NCBI RefSeq assembly: GCF_010983895.1
Contig: NZ_CP048836.1
Coordinates: 744,001 to 808,000, forward strand
Reading direction: 5' to 3'
Length of the DNA stretch: 64,000 bases
Source: Nitrogeniibacter mangrovi
GTDB taxonomy: Bacteria > Pseudomonadota > Gammaproteobacteria > Burkholderiales > Rhodocyclaceae
Shown here: piece after piece, positions 27,082-41,244 of the stretch
Layout of the letters: each line of letters begins with the position of its first letter
How positions within the stretch are numbered: position 1 is the stretch's first letter
Notes under the pieces: model-generated
What the model saw: the letters and a program-made list of their open reading frames with translations, nothing else
The model's database searches: none
Told to the model about the DNA's origin: nothing
Program-made: the position numbers and the translations under genes

Positions 27082-29219
27082 AGTGGAACAAGAATGTATT
27101 GCTGGTTGCTGCCGGCCTGTTGATGGCTCACGTGGGTATGCCCGCGTTCGGCCAGGCGGCGCAGGTGCAGAAAGCCGAGGCGGCGAACAAGATCGAGGCA
27201 CTTGATGTCTCTCGACAGGGCGCCGATATCTTCGTGAAGGTCCGGCTCAAGGAGCCGCTGGCCCAGCCTCCGGCCAGTTTCAGCGTTGCCAGTCCGGCGC
27301 GCATTGCCTTCGATTTTCCGGGGACGGGAAATGCGCTGGGACGGAACGTGCAGGAAATCGCCGAAGGCGACCTGCGCAGCGCCAACATCGTCCAGGTGGG
27401 CGACCGGACCCGGCTGGTGCTCAACCTGCTGAAGATGACGCCCTATGACACGTCCGTGAACGGCAACGACGTTGTGATTGCGCTGTCACCCGTGCGTCGG
27501 GAGCCGTCCGATCTGCGCCCGTCGGATAAACCGTTTGCGAGCTTCGCGCCGAGCAAGGAAAGCCCCAATGCGGTTTCGAAGAGCATTCGCGATATCAACT
27601 TCCGCCGCGGCGTCGATGGCGAGGGGCGTATTGTCGTCCAGCTGAGCGATCCGGATACGGGTATCGACATTCGTCAGCAGGGACAAAACCTGATCGTCGA
27701 CTTCCTGAAAACTTCGTTGCCGGGCAGTCTGCAGCGTAAGTCGGATGTCACCGACTTTGCGACGCCTGTTACCGAATTCACGGCGCAAGCCCAAGGCGAG
27801 AATACGCGGCTGGTGGTCAAACCCAACGGGTTGTGGGAACACAACGCCTATCAGAGTGACAACCAGTTCGTGCTGGAGGTGAAGCGAGTTGTCGAGGATC
27901 CGAAGAAGCTGATTCAGGGCGGCGGCAAGGGGAAGTACCAAGGTGAGAAGCTGTCGCTGAACTTCCAGAACATCGATGTGCGCTCGGTACTCCAGGTCAT
28001 TGCCGACTTCACCAACTTCAACATCATCACCAGCGATACCGTTCAGGGCAGTTTGACGCTGCGCTTGAAAGACGTGCCCTGGGATCAGGCGTTGGACATC
28101 ATTCTTCAGGCGAAAGGACTCGACAAGCGCAAACACGGCAACGTGATCTGGATCGCGCCGCGAGATGAGATCGCCGCTCGCGAGAAGTTGGAGCTTGAGT
28201 CGCTGCAGCAAATTGGCGACCTGGAGCCGCTGAAAACCGAAAGCTTCCAGATCAACTATCACGACGCAAAGGCGATCTTCGACTTCCTCAAGAACAAGGA
28301 TCAGACGGTCTTGTCGAAGCGTGGCAGCGTGATTGTCGATACCCGCAGTAACAAGGTCTTCGTGACCGATGTCTCCAGTCGGCTCGATGATCTGCGCAGG
28401 TTGATACAGGAAATCGATGTGCCGCCTCGGCAGGTGTTGATCGAAGCCAGGATCGTAGAAGCCCAAAAAGGGTTTGCCAAGGATCTTGGCGCGAGGCTGG
28501 GCGTTCATCAGCGGGATGCAACGGCAGGGAGTTCCGGCTTCCGTACCGTGATTGGCGGCAGCCTTCTGGATACCGGGTTTCATACTGGCCAGGTCGCCGA
28601 TACGCCCAACTTCCTGGCGGACAGTCTGAGCGTGAACATGCCTGCTTCGCCGTCAACTGGCACAGCAGGGGCGTTTTCGTTCATTCTCGCGAATAGCGCT
28701 TTGACGCGATTTCTCAATCTCGAAATATCTGCGCTTGAAGCTGACAATCGTGGGCGGGTCATTTCCAGCCCGCGTGTCATGACGGCCAATCAGGTCGAGG
28801 CGGTCATGGAGCAGGGGACGGAAATTCCGTACCAGCAGGCGACGAGTTCAGGTGCGACCAGTGTCCAGTTCCGGAAGGCGGTGTTGTCTCTGAAAGTGAA
28901 GCCCAACATCACACCGGATGGTCGGGTGCAACTGTATCTTGAAGTCAATAAGGACACCCCGGGGGAAACGGTGCCTGGGGGCGTTGCCATTGACACGAAG
29001 CACGTGAAGACCGAGGTGATGGTCGAAAACGGCGGCACGGTGGTGATCGGTGGGGTTTATGAAGAGACTGAATCCAGCAAGGTTCAACGTGTGCCTTTGC
29101 TGGGTGAGATCCCTGTCCTCGGGGCGTTGTTCCGAAACAAGCAGAATATATCCGAGCGCAGCGAGCTGCTCGTCTTCATCACGCCAAAGATTGTGACCCA
29201 GGCGCTCTCTCTGCGTTGA
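27078..29219 (+). CDS. pilQ: Type IV pilus secretin PilQ
   Basis: The predicted length is 713 residues. After a signal peptide (to about residue 24) come two AMIN-like domains, which bind peptidoglycan. An STN/N0 and N1 region (SLNFQNIDVRSVLQVIADFT) and the secretin domain follow, with RVISSPRVMTANQVEAVMEQGTEIPYQ and GGVYEETESSKVQRVPLLGEIPVLGALF. It forms the outer-membrane pore for the pilus. It lies between pilP (ATGA overlap) and aroK, as in many proteobacteria. Confidence 0.95.
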   Translation: MKWNKNVLLVAAGLLMAHVGMPAFGQAAQVQKAEAANKIEALDVSRQGADIFVKVRLKEPLAQPPASFSVASPARIAFDFPGTGNALGRNVQEIAEGDLRSANIVQVGDRTRLVLNLLKMTPYDTSVNGNDVVIALSPVRREPSDLRPSDKPFASFAPSKESPNAVSKSIRDINFRRGVDGEGRIVVQLSDPDTGIDIRQQGQNLIVDFLKTSLPGSLQRKSDVTDFATPVTEFTAQAQGENTRLVVKPNGLWEHNAYQSDNQFVLEVKRVVEDPKKLIQGGGKGKYQGEKLSLNFQNIDVRSVLQVIADFTNFNIITSDTVQGSLTLRLKDVPWDQALDIILQAKGLDKRKHGNVIWIAPRDEIAAREKLELESLQQIGDLEPLKTESFQINYHDAKAIFDFLKNKDQTVLSKRGSVIVDTRSNKVFVTDVSSRLDDLRRLIQEIDVPPRQVLIEARIVEAQKGFAKDLGARLGVHQRDATAGSSGFRTVIGGSLLDTGFHTGQVADTPNFLADSLSVNMPASPSTGTAGAFSFILANSALTRFLNLEISALEADNRGRVISSPRVMTANQVEAVMEQGTEIPYQQATSSGATSVQFRKAVLSLKVKPNITPDGRVQLYLEVNKDTPGETVPGGVAIDTKHVKTEVMVENGGTVVIGGVYEETESSKVQRVPLLGEIPVLGALFRNKQNISERSELLVFITPKIVTQALSLR

Positions 29220-29223
29220 TTCG

Positions 29224-29790
29224 ATGGTGTCAGCTGACGTATCGCCGGCTGGCGCCGCTCTTGCTGCATCGTTGCCCTGCATCGTCCTGGTCGGGATGAT
29301 GGGGGCGGGGAAGACGACGGTCGGACGCGAACTTGCCAAGCGTCTCGGCCGTCGTTTCGTTGACAGCGATCACGAGATCGTGGCGCGCACCGGGGTGACG
29401 ATTCCGGTGATCTTCGATGTCGAGGGTGAGGCGGGGTTTCGCCGGCGCGAGACCGAGGTGATCGACGCGCTCTCGCGGGATTCGGGCGTGGTACTGGCGA
29501 CGGGTGGTGGCGCGGTGCTCGCCCCGGAAAATCGCCAGATGCTCCGCGATCGGTGTGTCGTCGTCTATCTCGACGTACCGCCGCACACCCTGTGGGAGCG
29601 GACCCGTCATGACCGGAATCGCCCGCTCCTGCAGGTCGAAGATCCGCGCGGAAAGATCGAATCCCTGTACAAGGCGCGCGATCCGTTCTATCGCGAAGTG
29701 GCGCATGTGGTTGTGGGCGGCGGTCGCGGCAGTGCAAAATCGATGCTCCGCAAGATCGAAAAGGCTTTGCAAGAGCAATGCGCAAGTTGA
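29224..29790 (+). CDS. aroK: Shikimate kinase
   Basis: The protein has 188 residues. The Walker A loop [18 protein letters not shown] is followed by FVDSDHEI (shikimate/Mg binding), EAGFRRRE, and [10 protein letters not shown] (Walker B-like), and the lid [10 protein letters not shown] contains the conserved Arg. It phosphorylates shikimate in aromatic amino acid synthesis. The N-terminal 18 residues before the P-loop are slightly longer than usual, so a downstream start is possible. It overlaps aroB by 13 nt. Confidence 0.93.
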   Translation: MVSADVSPAGAALAASLPCIVLVGMMGAGKTTVGRELAKRLGRRFVDSDHEIVARTGVTIPVIFDVEGEAGFRRRETEVIDALSRDSGVVLATGGGAVLAPENRQMLRDRCVVVYLDVPPHTLWERTRHDRNRPLLQVEDPRGKIESLYKARDPFYREVAHVVVGGGRGSAKSMLRKIEKALQEQCAS

Positions 29791-30863
29791 CCGTATCGCT
29801 GGGTGAAAGAAGTTACGCCATTCTCATTGGCCGTGGATTGCTCGATCAGGGCGCGCTGATCGCGGAGGTGGTCCGCGCGCCGCGGGTGGCAATCGTCACC
29901 AACGAGACGGTGGCCCCGTTGTATCTGTCGCGGCTCGAAGGAGCCCTGTCTGCGCAGGGCATCGAGTCTCGCGCCATCGTGTTGCCGGATGGCGAGGCGT
30001 TCAAAAATCTCGACACCCTGAACACCATCTTCGACGGCTTGCTGCGCGGCTTGTGCGATCGCAGTACGACCGTGATCGCCCTGGGTGGTGGGGTGATCGG
30101 CGACATGGCCGGTTTCGCCGCTGCCACCTATCAGCGTGGTGTCGACTTCGTACAGATCCCGACTACCTTGCTGGCGCAGGTGGATTCGAGCGTCGGTGGC
30201 AAGACCGCCGTCAATCATCCGCTCGGAAAGAACATGATCGGCGCCTTCCACCAGCCGCGACGGGTGATCGCCGATACGGACACCCTGTCGACCCTGCCGG
30301 ATCGTGAGCTCCGGGCCGGTCTGGCCGAAGTGATCAAGTACGGCCTGATCCGCGACGCGGATTTCTTCGACTGGCTCGAGGCTCACATGGACGGATTGCT
30401 GGGCCGCGACCCGACCTTGCTCTCCGAAGCCATCGAGCGCTCGTGCGCCAACAAGGCGAAGATCGTGGCCGAAGACGAGACCGAACGCGGGGTGCGCGCC
30501 CTGCTGAATCTCGGTCATACCTTCGGGCATGCCATCGAGGCGGGCCTGGGCTATGGAGAGTGGCTCCACGGGGAGGCGGTCGGGGCGGGCATGGTGATGG
30601 CGGCGCGGCTGTCGCAAGGGCTTGGATACCTGTCTTCAGAGCAGTGTGAGCGCGCGGTGGCGCTCATCGCCGATGCCGGGCTGCCCGTGACCGGGCCGGC
30701 CCTGGGGGCGGATCGTTATCTGGCGCTGATGGCACACGACAAGAAGGTCGAGGCCGGACGCCTGCGGCTGGTCCTGTTGCGCGACATCGGTGATGCGGAA
30801 ATCTTCGCCGATGTGCCCGCCGACCAGATTCGCGCGGCCATTGCGCAGTGTTGTGTCGCATGA
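29778..30863 (+). CDS. aroB: 3-Dehydroquinate synthase
   Basis: This 361-residue protein has the NAD-binding [21 protein letters not shown] and [20 protein letters not shown] segments. The metal ligands are in [27 protein letters not shown] and WLHGEAV. It carries out the second step of the shikimate pathway, converting DAHP to 3-dehydroquinate. It sits in the classic pilQ-aroK-aroB-dgt order, with overlaps on both sides. Confidence 0.95.
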   Translation: MRKLTVSLGERSYAILIGRGLLDQGALIAEVVRAPRVAIVTNETVAPLYLSRLEGALSAQGIESRAIVLPDGEAFKNLDTLNTIFDGLLRGLCDRSTTVIALGGGVIGDMAGFAAATYQRGVDFVQIPTTLLAQVDSSVGGKTAVNHPLGKNMIGAFHQPRRVIADTDTLSTLPDRELRAGLAEVIKYGLIRDADFFDWLEAHMDGLLGRDPTLLSEAIERSCANKAKIVAEDETERGVRALLNLGHTFGHAIEAGLGYGEWLHGEAVGAGMVMAARLSQGLGYLSSEQCERAVALIADAGLPVTGPALGADRYLALMAHDKKVEAGRLRLVLLRDIGDAEIFADVPADQIRAAIAQCCVA

Positions 30864-31984
30864 GCGGCCTGGCCCAGTACGCGGTCGACGAGTCGTGTTC
30901 TCGCGGGCGGATGCATGCCGAGCCGGCGCCTGCCGCGCGAGGGGAGTTCCAGCGTGATCGCGATCGCATCGTCCATTCGACGGCCTTTCGTCGGCTCGAA
31001 TACAAGACGCAGGTCTTCGTCAATCATGAGGGCGATCTGTTTCGCACGCGGCTGACGCACAGCATCGAGGTCGCCCAGATCACCCGCTCCCTGGCGCGGG
31101 CGCTCTTGCTCAACGAGGATCTGGCCGAGGCGATCGCGCTCGCCCACGATCTGGGGCATACGCCCTTCGGGCATGCCGGCCAGACCGCCCTCAACGACTG
31201 CATGCGGCCCTACGGCGGATTCGAGCACAATCTGCAGTCGTTGCGCACGGTGGAGCTCCTCGAAGAGCGCTATGCCCGTTTCGACGGTCTCAATCTCATG
31301 TACGAGACCCGGGAGGGTATTCTCAAGCATTGTTCGCGGGCGAACGCAAAGCAGCTGGGCGAGCTCGGCGAGCGTTTCCTGAAAGGCGAGCAGCCGTGCC
31401 TCGAGGCGCAGCTGGCCAACCTCGCCGACGAGATCGCGTACAACAACCATGACATCGACGATGGCCTGCGCTCCGGGCTCATCACGCTGGAGCAGCTGGC
31501 GGACGTCGAAGTGTTCGCCGAGCAGCGCGCGCATGTCGAGGGGGCCTATCCGGGTCTGAGCGGTCGCCGGCTGATCCACGAAACCATCCGGCGCATGATC
31601 AACCTCATGGCGCTCGATCTCATTGCCCAGACGCGTGCCAACATCGCGACCCACGGCGTGCGCACGCTCGACGAGGTGCGCCGCAGTCCGCGGCTGGTCG
31701 CCTACTCCGAAGCGCTTTCCCCGGCGCTGCGCGAGTTGAAGGCCTTTTTGCGTGACAACCTCTACCACCACTACCAGGTGCTGCGCATGACCGACAAGGC
31801 CAAGCGCATCATCGGTGACCTGTTCGGCGCGTTCATGGCCGATCCGCGCCTCCTGCCGCCGCAATATCAGCTGCGCGCGGAGGACGATACGCCGCGTGCG
31901 ATTGCCGACTACATCGCCGGCATGACGGATCGCTACGCGATGAAGGAACACCGGCGCCTGTTCGCAATTGGCGAGATTTATTAA
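30860..31984 (+). CDS. dgt: Deoxyguanosinetriphosphate triphosphohydrolase-like protein
   Basis: About 374 residues from the ATG overlapping the aroB stop. The HD-domain metal ligands are visible: [19 protein letters not shown] (first His), [16 protein letters not shown] (HD pair) and [16 protein letters not shown] (distal Asp). [20 protein letters not shown] is the N-terminal dNTPase motif. It hydrolyses dNTPs to the nucleoside and triphosphate. It is the last gene of the pil-aro operon. Confidence 0.9.
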   Translation: MSGLAQYAVDESCSRGRMHAEPAPAARGEFQRDRDRIVHSTAFRRLEYKTQVFVNHEGDLFRTRLTHSIEVAQITRSLARALLLNEDLAEAIALAHDLGHTPFGHAGQTALNDCMRPYGGFEHNLQSLRTVELLEERYARFDGLNLMYETREGILKHCSRANAKQLGELGERFLKGEQPCLEAQLANLADEIAYNNHDIDDGLRSGLITLEQLADVEVFAEQRAHVEGAYPGLSGRRLIHETIRRMINLMALDLIAQTRANIATHGVRTLDEVRRSPRLVAYSEALSPALRELKAFLRDNLYHHYQVLRMTDKAKRIIGDLFGAFMADPRLLPPQYQLRAEDDTPRAIADYIAGMTDRYAMKEHRRLFAIGEIY

Positions 31985-32017
31985 GCCCTTGCAGCGTTTG
32001 CGCACTGCAAAAAGGAC

Positions 32018-32046
32018 TTGAACGCGAGGGGCTCGGAAGGTATATT
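32018..32046 (+). promoter_or_regulatory. Promoter upstream of gltBD
   Basis: TTGAAC (32018-32023), an exact 17-nt spacer and TATATT (32041-32046) form a strong sigma-70 promoter in the 220-bp dgt-gltB gap. The predicted start is near 32053, about 150 nt before the gltB ATG. Confidence 0.7.
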
Positions 32047-32052
32047 CGAGAG

Positions 32053-32125
32053 TCCGCCCAATGTGTTCATAACGGCACCCAAGGGTGTGCCGTGGAGAGC
32101 CGGCGCGTTAGCGTCCGGCTTTTTT
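32053..32125 (+). ncRNA. gltB leader with two hairpins and an intrinsic terminator (possible attenuator or sRNA)
   Basis: Downstream of the promoter, a first hairpin (32073-32092, arms CGGCAC and GTGCCG) is followed by a second (32098-32120). The second has arms AGCCGG-CGC and GCG-CCGGCT with a GTTA loop and one bulged T, and then a run of Ts to 32125. This is a typical Rho-independent terminator placed between promoter and gene. It could give a roughly 73-nt RNA or act as an attenuated leader. It might instead simply end dgt transcription. Confidence 0.45.
32098..32125 (+). terminator. Rho-independent terminator in gltB leader
   Basis: A 9-bp GC-rich stem with one bulge and a GTTA loop is followed by six Ts (32120-32125). 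It lies after the dgt operon and after the gltB promoter. Confidence 0.7.
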
Positions 32126-32204
32126 GACGTCTTTCGTGTCCGCATCGCCGGACGGTTCCGGCCCGCCGGTCGAGCGAAAGGCAAGGTAGTGTCGAGGAAT
32201 AGCT

Positions 32205-36842
<4,638 letters not shown>

Positions 36843-36843
36843 G

Positions 36844-38310
36844 ATGGGTAAGCCCACCGGATTTCTCGAATACGAGCGCCTGGCGGAAGCCATCGCCCCG
36901 GCGGAAGTGCGCATCAAGGATTACCGCGAGTTCGTCGCCCGCCTGCCGGACGACGAAGCCGCGGTGCAGGGCGCGCGCTGCATGGATTGCGGCATCCCTT
37001 TCTGCAACAGCGGTTGCCCGGTCAACAACATCATTCCGGACTGGAATGACCTGGTGTATCGCGGGCACTGGGAGCAGGCTATCGTCGTGCTGCACTCGAC
37101 GAACAACTTCCCCGAGTTCACCGGGCGTATCTGCCCGGCGCCGTGCGAGGCCGCCTGTACCCTGAACATCAACGCCGACGCCGTGGGCATCAAGTCCATC
37201 GAGCGCGCCATCATCGACAAGGCCTGGGAAAACGGCTGGGTCAAGCCCCAGCCGGCGGCGCACCAGACCGGCAAGAAGGTTGCCGTCGTCGGTTCCGGCC
37301 CCGCTGGTCTCGCCGCGGCGCAGCAACTGGCTCGTGCCGGCCATGCGGTGGTGGTGTTCGAGAAGAACACGCGCATCGGTGGTCTGCTGCGCTACGGCAT
37401 TCCCGACTTCAAGCTCGACAAAACGGTCATCGACCGCCGTCTCGAGCAGATGAAGGCCGAGGGTGTCGAATTCCGCACCGAAGTGTGCGTGGGCGCCAAC
37501 CCCAACATGACCGGCGTGACCGACGACGGCAAGACGCTCATGAGCGCCGATGCGCTCAAGGCCGAGTTCGACGCCGTGCTGCTCGCGGCCGGCTCCGAGA
37601 CGCCGCGTGATCTGCCCGCGCCGGGGCGCGAGCTGGACGGCGTGCACTTCGCCCTCGAGTTCCTGATCCCGCAGAACAAGACCGTCGCCGGCGACGCCCC
37701 CAACCCGATCAGCGCCGAAGGCAAGCATGTCATCGTGATCGGCGGCGGCGATACCGGTTCCGACTGCGTCGGCACCAGCTATCGCCATGGCGCCGCCTCC
37801 GTGACCCAGTTCGAGCTGATGCCGCAGCCGCCGGAAGAGGAAAACAAGGCGCTGACCTGGCCGTACTGGCCGATCAAGCTGCGTACCTCCTCGTCCCACA
37901 AGGAAGGCGCTACCCGGCGCGAATTTGCCATCGCCACCAAGGAATTCCTCGGTGAGAACGGCAAGGTCACCGGCCTCAAGACCGTCCGCCTGGAATGGAA
38001 GGACGGCAAGATGGGCGAGGTGCCGGGTTCCGAGGAAATCTACAAGGCCGACCTGGTGCTGTTCGCCATGGGCTTCACCCAGCCGGTCGCCTCGTTGCTC
38101 GAGGCCTTCGGCGTGGAGAAAGATCCGCGTGGCAACGCGAAGGCCACCACCGACGGTGAGGGCTGCTACGCGACCAACGTGGACAAGGTCTTTGCGGCCG
38201 GTGACGTGCGTCGCGGTCAGTCCTTGGTGGTGTGGGCGATCCGCGAAGGCCGCCAGGCCGCTCGCGAGATCGATCTGGCGCTGATGGGGACGACCGAGCT
38301 GCCTCGATAG
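36844..38310 (+). CDS. gltD: Glutamate synthase, small subunit
   Basis: The predicted length is 488 residues and it starts 1 nt after the gltB stop. The N-terminal cysteine motifs [14 protein letters not shown] and CPAPCEAAC bind 4Fe-4S clusters. [21 protein letters not shown] is the FAD-binding Rossmann motif, [15 protein letters not shown] the NADPH-binding one, and [19 protein letters not shown] closes the FAD site. It passes electrons from NADPH to GltB. Confidence 0.97.
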   Translation: MGKPTGFLEYERLAEAIAPAEVRIKDYREFVARLPDDEAAVQGARCMDCGIPFCNSGCPVNNIIPDWNDLVYRGHWEQAIVVLHSTNNFPEFTGRICPAPCEAACTLNINADAVGIKSIERAIIDKAWENGWVKPQPAAHQTGKKVAVVGSGPAGLAAAQQLARAGHAVVVFEKNTRIGGLLRYGIPDFKLDKTVIDRRLEQMKAEGVEFRTEVCVGANPNMTGVTDDGKTLMSADALKAEFDAVLLAAGSETPRDLPAPGRELDGVHFALEFLIPQNKTVAGDAPNPISAEGKHVIVIGGGDTGSDCVGTSYRHGAASVTQFELMPQPPEEENKALTWPYWPIKLRTSSSHKEGATRREFAIATKEFLGENGKVTGLKTVRLEWKDGKMGEVPGSEEIYKADLVLFAMGFTQPVASLLEAFGVEKDPRGNAKATTDGEGCYATNVDKVFAAGDVRRGQSLVVWAIREGRQAAREIDLALMGTTELPR

Positions 38311-38344
38311 GCACCGACGCGGCCTTCACGGCCTGCCCAAGCAG

Positions 38345-38379
38345 AAACGGGAAAGCGGCTTCGGCCGCTTTCCCGTTTT
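38345..38379 (+). terminator. Strong terminator after gltBD
   Basis: A 15-bp perfect stem, AAACGGGAAAGCGGC (38345-38359) with its complement at 38364-38378, is closed by a TTCG tetraloop and followed by a T. The A-rich 5' side makes it usable also for the convergent ackA transcript. Confidence 0.85.
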
Positions 38380-38420
38380 CGTGTCCGCCGTCGTGGCGGG
38401 GTTGGCCGGCCGTGGCCGGA

Positions 38421-39638
38421 TCATGCCTCGGTGGCCGTGCTTCCGATAGCGGCCAGGACATCGACCGTGTGCCGGGCGATCATCCATTCCTCGTTGGTCG
38501 GAATCACCGCGATCGCCACCCGGCTGTCCGCCGCTTCGATGCGCGCCGCGTGGTTGTCGTTGGCCTCGCCGTCGAGGGTGGCTCCGAGCCAGACCGTTTG
38601 GTCGATCACCTGACGGCGCACCTCGGCCGCATGTTCGCCGATCCCGCCGGTGAACACGATCGCGTCGACGCCGCCAATGGCGGCCGCCATCGAGCCCAGT
38701 TCCCGGCCGATGCGATAGCAGAACAGGTCCACCGCCTCGCGCGCCTCGGGCGCCGTCGAGGCGAGCAGGTCCCGCATGTCGGAGCTGATCCCGGAGACGC
38801 CGAGCAATCCCGACTCCTTGTACAGCAGCCGGGTGAGGGCGGCGCTGTCCATTCCCTTCTGGTCCATCAGGTAGAGCAGCACGCCCGGATCGATACTGCC
38901 CGTGCGGGTCCCCATCATCAGGCCGTCGACCGCGGTGAAGCCCATGGTGGACGCGACGCTCTTGCCATCACGCATGGCGCACATGCTGGCGCCGTTGCCC
39001 AGATGGGCGACGACGACGCCGCCGCGGCCACGCTCGGCGCCCAGGGCCGATTCGAGCTGGCGGGCAATGAAATCGTAGGACAGCCCGTGGAATCCATAGC
39101 GGCGGATGCCGGCCTCGGTCAGCGCGCGCGGCAGGGCGAACATCTGCGCCACTTCCGGCTGGCTGCGATGGAAGGCGGTGTCGAAGCAGCCGACCTGTTC
39201 CAGTTCCGGCATCAGCCGTGCGACAGCCCGGACCACGCGCAGGTTGTGGGGCTGATGCAGGGGGGCGAGGGGGACGTAGCCGTCGAGCTTCATGAGCACG
39301 TCGCCGGTCAGGCGCATCGGCGCGCTGTAACGTTTGCCCCCGTGCACGATGCGATGGCCGGCCGCCACCAGGGTCATGTCGGTCTGGTGGTCGCGCAGCC
39401 ACACGAGCAGGGTGTCGAGCGCCTGACGGTGATGCGCCTCGAGGGTGTCTTTCGCGGGCGGCGGGATGTCGGTGTCGAAAGTCTCGCCCGAGCGCATGCG
39501 CGCGTGCAGGCGGGCATGGACGCCGATGCCCTCGATCTGGCCGACCATCTCCGGGGTGTCGGCCAGCGCCGGCTCGATCGGATAGAGGGCGAACTTGAGG
39601 CTCGAGGAGCCGGCATTGAAGGTGAGGATTGCTTTCAT
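38421..39638 (-). CDS. ackA: Acetate kinase family protein
   Basis: This 405-residue protein belongs to the acetate/butyrate kinase (ASKHA) family. The N-terminal ILTFNAGSSSLKF binds phosphate, and MGFTAVDGLMMGTRTGSIDPG and IVFTGGIGEHAAEVR are the classical signatures. HRIVHGG supplies the His of the acetate pocket. It interconverts acetyl-phosphate (or propionyl-phosphate) and acetate with ATP gain. The start overlaps the stop of the upstream pta-like gene (ATGA), so both are one operon, probably with an Fnr-type promoter at 41082-41123. Confidence 0.92.
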   Translation of the reverse strand: MKAILTFNAGSSSLKFALYPIEPALADTPEMVGQIEGIGVHARLHARMRSGETFDTDIPPPAKDTLEAHHRQALDTLLVWLRDHQTDMTLVAAGHRIVHGGKRYSAPMRLTGDVLMKLDGYVPLAPLHQPHNLRVVRAVARLMPELEQVGCFDTAFHRSQPEVAQMFALPRALTEAGIRRYGFHGLSYDFIARQLESALGAERGRGGVVVAHLGNGASMCAMRDGKSVASTMGFTAVDGLMMGTRTGSIDPGVLLYLMDQKGMDSAALTRLLYKESGLLGVSGISSDMRDLLASTAPEAREAVDLFCYRIGRELGSMAAAIGGVDAIVFTGGIGEHAAEVRRQVIDQTVWLGATLDGEANDNHAARIEAADSRVAIAVIPTNEEWMIARHTVDVLAAIGSTATEA

Positions 39639-41044
39639 CGCAGCTGCGTTCGGCGTTGGTGGGCCATGAGCTGGGCGATGGCGCAGGAGGCGGCGCGCGT
39701 CTCGGCGGTATCGGCCCGGCTGGTGAGCACGATGGGGACGCGGGCGCCGAGCACGACCCCGGCCAGCACCGCGTCGGCCAGGTATTCGAGCTGCTTGGCA
39801 ACCATGTTGCCCGACTCCAGGTCCGGCACCACGAGGATGTCGGCGTTGCCGGCCACCAGCGAGTGGATGCCCTTGGTCTTGGCGGCGAGGATGGAGACCG
39901 CGTTGTCGAAGGCGAGCGGGCCATCCAGCAGGCCGCCCTTGATCTGACCGCGATCGGCCATCTTGCACAGGGCGGCGGCGTCGATGGTCGAGCGCATCTT
40001 GGAGGTGACGGTTTCCACCGCGGACAGGATCGCGACCTTCGGCTCGATCATGCCCATGGTCTGGGCCAGCTCGATCGCGTTCTGGATGATGTCCACCTTC
40101 TCCTCGAGGGTCGGCTCGATGTTGATCGCCGCGTCGGTGATCAGCAGCGGGTGGGCATAGGTGGGCACCTCGGCGATGAACACATGGCTGATGCGCCGCT
40201 CGGTGCGCAGGCCGCCGGCCTTGCTGACCACCGCGCTCATGAGTTCGTCGGTGTGCAGCGACCCCTTCATGAGCGCCTCCACCTCGCCGTTGCGCGCCAG
40301 TTCCACCGCCTTCTCGGCGGCCGCGTGGCTGTGGGGCACGTCGACGATGCGCACACCGGTCAGATCGAAGCCCTCGGCCTCGGCAACCGCCCGGATCTTG
40401 GCTTCCGGCCCGACCAGGACCGGAATCACCAGCCCTTCTTCGGCCGCCTGCAGCGGGCCGGCCAGCGACTCGGTGTCACACGGGTGCGCCACCGCGATGG
40501 GAATCGGATCGAGCCCGGCGGTCATCGACACCAGCTGCTGGTAGCGCAACTCCTTGTCGGAGATGGTGACTTCGGGCAGATTCACCCGTGGGCGCTTGAT
40601 CTTCTCGGTCGGCGCGAGCACCTCGGCGGTGCCGTCGATCACTTTCAGCCCGTCCTGGTTGGTGGCCAGGCATTCGAAGATGATGTGGCTGTTGTGCTCG
40701 AACTTCTCGCGGCAGGTGACGGTGACGGTCAGGGTGTCGCCGATGCTCACCGGGCGCCAGAACTTGAGCGACTGGGCGACGTACACCGTCCCGGGGCCGG
40801 GAAACTCGGTACCCATGATCGAGGAAAACAGCGTGCTGCCCCACATGCTGTGACCCACCACCTCGCGGAACTGGCTCGAGTGCGCGAATTCCGGATCCAC
40901 ATGGGTGGGATTGACGTCGCCGGAGACCGCCGCGAACAGGTGGATGTCGTTCGGCTTCAGGGTGCGCGTGAGCTGGGCGTGATCGCCGATGGCGATCTCG
41001 TCGAAGGTCCGGTTTTCGATGAATTGATGGGCAATGCGGTGCAT
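39635..41044 (-). CDS. Bifunctional MaoC-like hydratase / phosphate acetyltransferase
   Basis: The protein has 469 residues in two parts. Residues 1 to about 150 form a MaoC-type hot-dog domain (FAAVSGDVNPTHVDPEFA, GHSMWGSTLFSSIMG). Residues from about 165 form a phosphate acetyl/butyryltransferase domain (MKGSLHTDEL, FIAEVPTYAHPLLITDAAIN, GPLAFDNAVS). It likely makes acyl-phosphate from acyl-CoA for the coupled kinase; the physiological role of the MaoC part is not clear. SD GGAGG is 7-8 nt before the ATG. This fusion is usually found beside an acetate/propionate kinase. Confidence 0.88.
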   Translation of the reverse strand: MHRIAHQFIENRTFDEIAIGDHAQLTRTLKPNDIHLFAAVSGDVNPTHVDPEFAHSSQFREVVGHSMWGSTLFSSIMGTEFPGPGTVYVAQSLKFWRPVSIGDTLTVTVTCREKFEHNSHIIFECLATNQDGLKVIDGTAEVLAPTEKIKRPRVNLPEVTISDKELRYQQLVSMTAGLDPIPIAVAHPCDTESLAGPLQAAEEGLVIPVLVGPEAKIRAVAEAEGFDLTGVRIVDVPHSHAAAEKAVELARNGEVEALMKGSLHTDELMSAVVSKAGGLRTERRISHVFIAEVPTYAHPLLITDAAINIEPTLEEKVDIIQNAIELAQTMGMIEPKVAILSAVETVTSKMRSTIDAAALCKMADRGQIKGGLLDGPLAFDNAVSILAAKTKGIHSLVAGNADILVVPDLESGNMVAKQLEYLADAVLAGVVLGARVPIVLTSRADTAETRAASCAIAQLMAHQRRTQLR

Positions 41045-41081
41045 CAGGCACCCTCCAGGTTATATGCGTCGCAACATCGCC

Positions 41082-41123
41082 ATTCTAACGGCGTGGTTTT
41101 TTCAAACGTTAGACCGTGATCAA
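41082..41123 (-). promoter_or_regulatory. Candidate class II Fnr/Dnr-type promoter of pta-ackA
   Basis: On the minus strand TTGAT-CACG-GTCTA (41123-41110) has one perfect Fnr half-site and one 3/5 half. Exactly 22 nt separate it from TAGAAT (41087-41082), which places the box at about -41.5. The gene start at 41044 leaves a leader of about 30 nt. This geometry is that of Fnr-activated promoters. Confidence 0.55.
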
Positions 41124-41203
41124 AGAATAGTGCATTGCATCAAAACGCGTCTTTGTAACAGTCCCGGGGTGAGACGCAGCTAACGGTCGACGACATGGAC
41201 GCA

Positions 41204-41212
41204 TGCTAGAAT
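41204..41212 (+). promoter_or_regulatory. Extended -10 promoter for glmU
   Basis: TGC-TAGAAT (-10 at 41207-41212) is an extended -10 element 33 nt before the glmU ATG. No good -35 is visible. Confidence 0.45.
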
Positions 41213-41244
41213 CCGCCCGCAAATCCTCGCCAAATGGAATTGTC

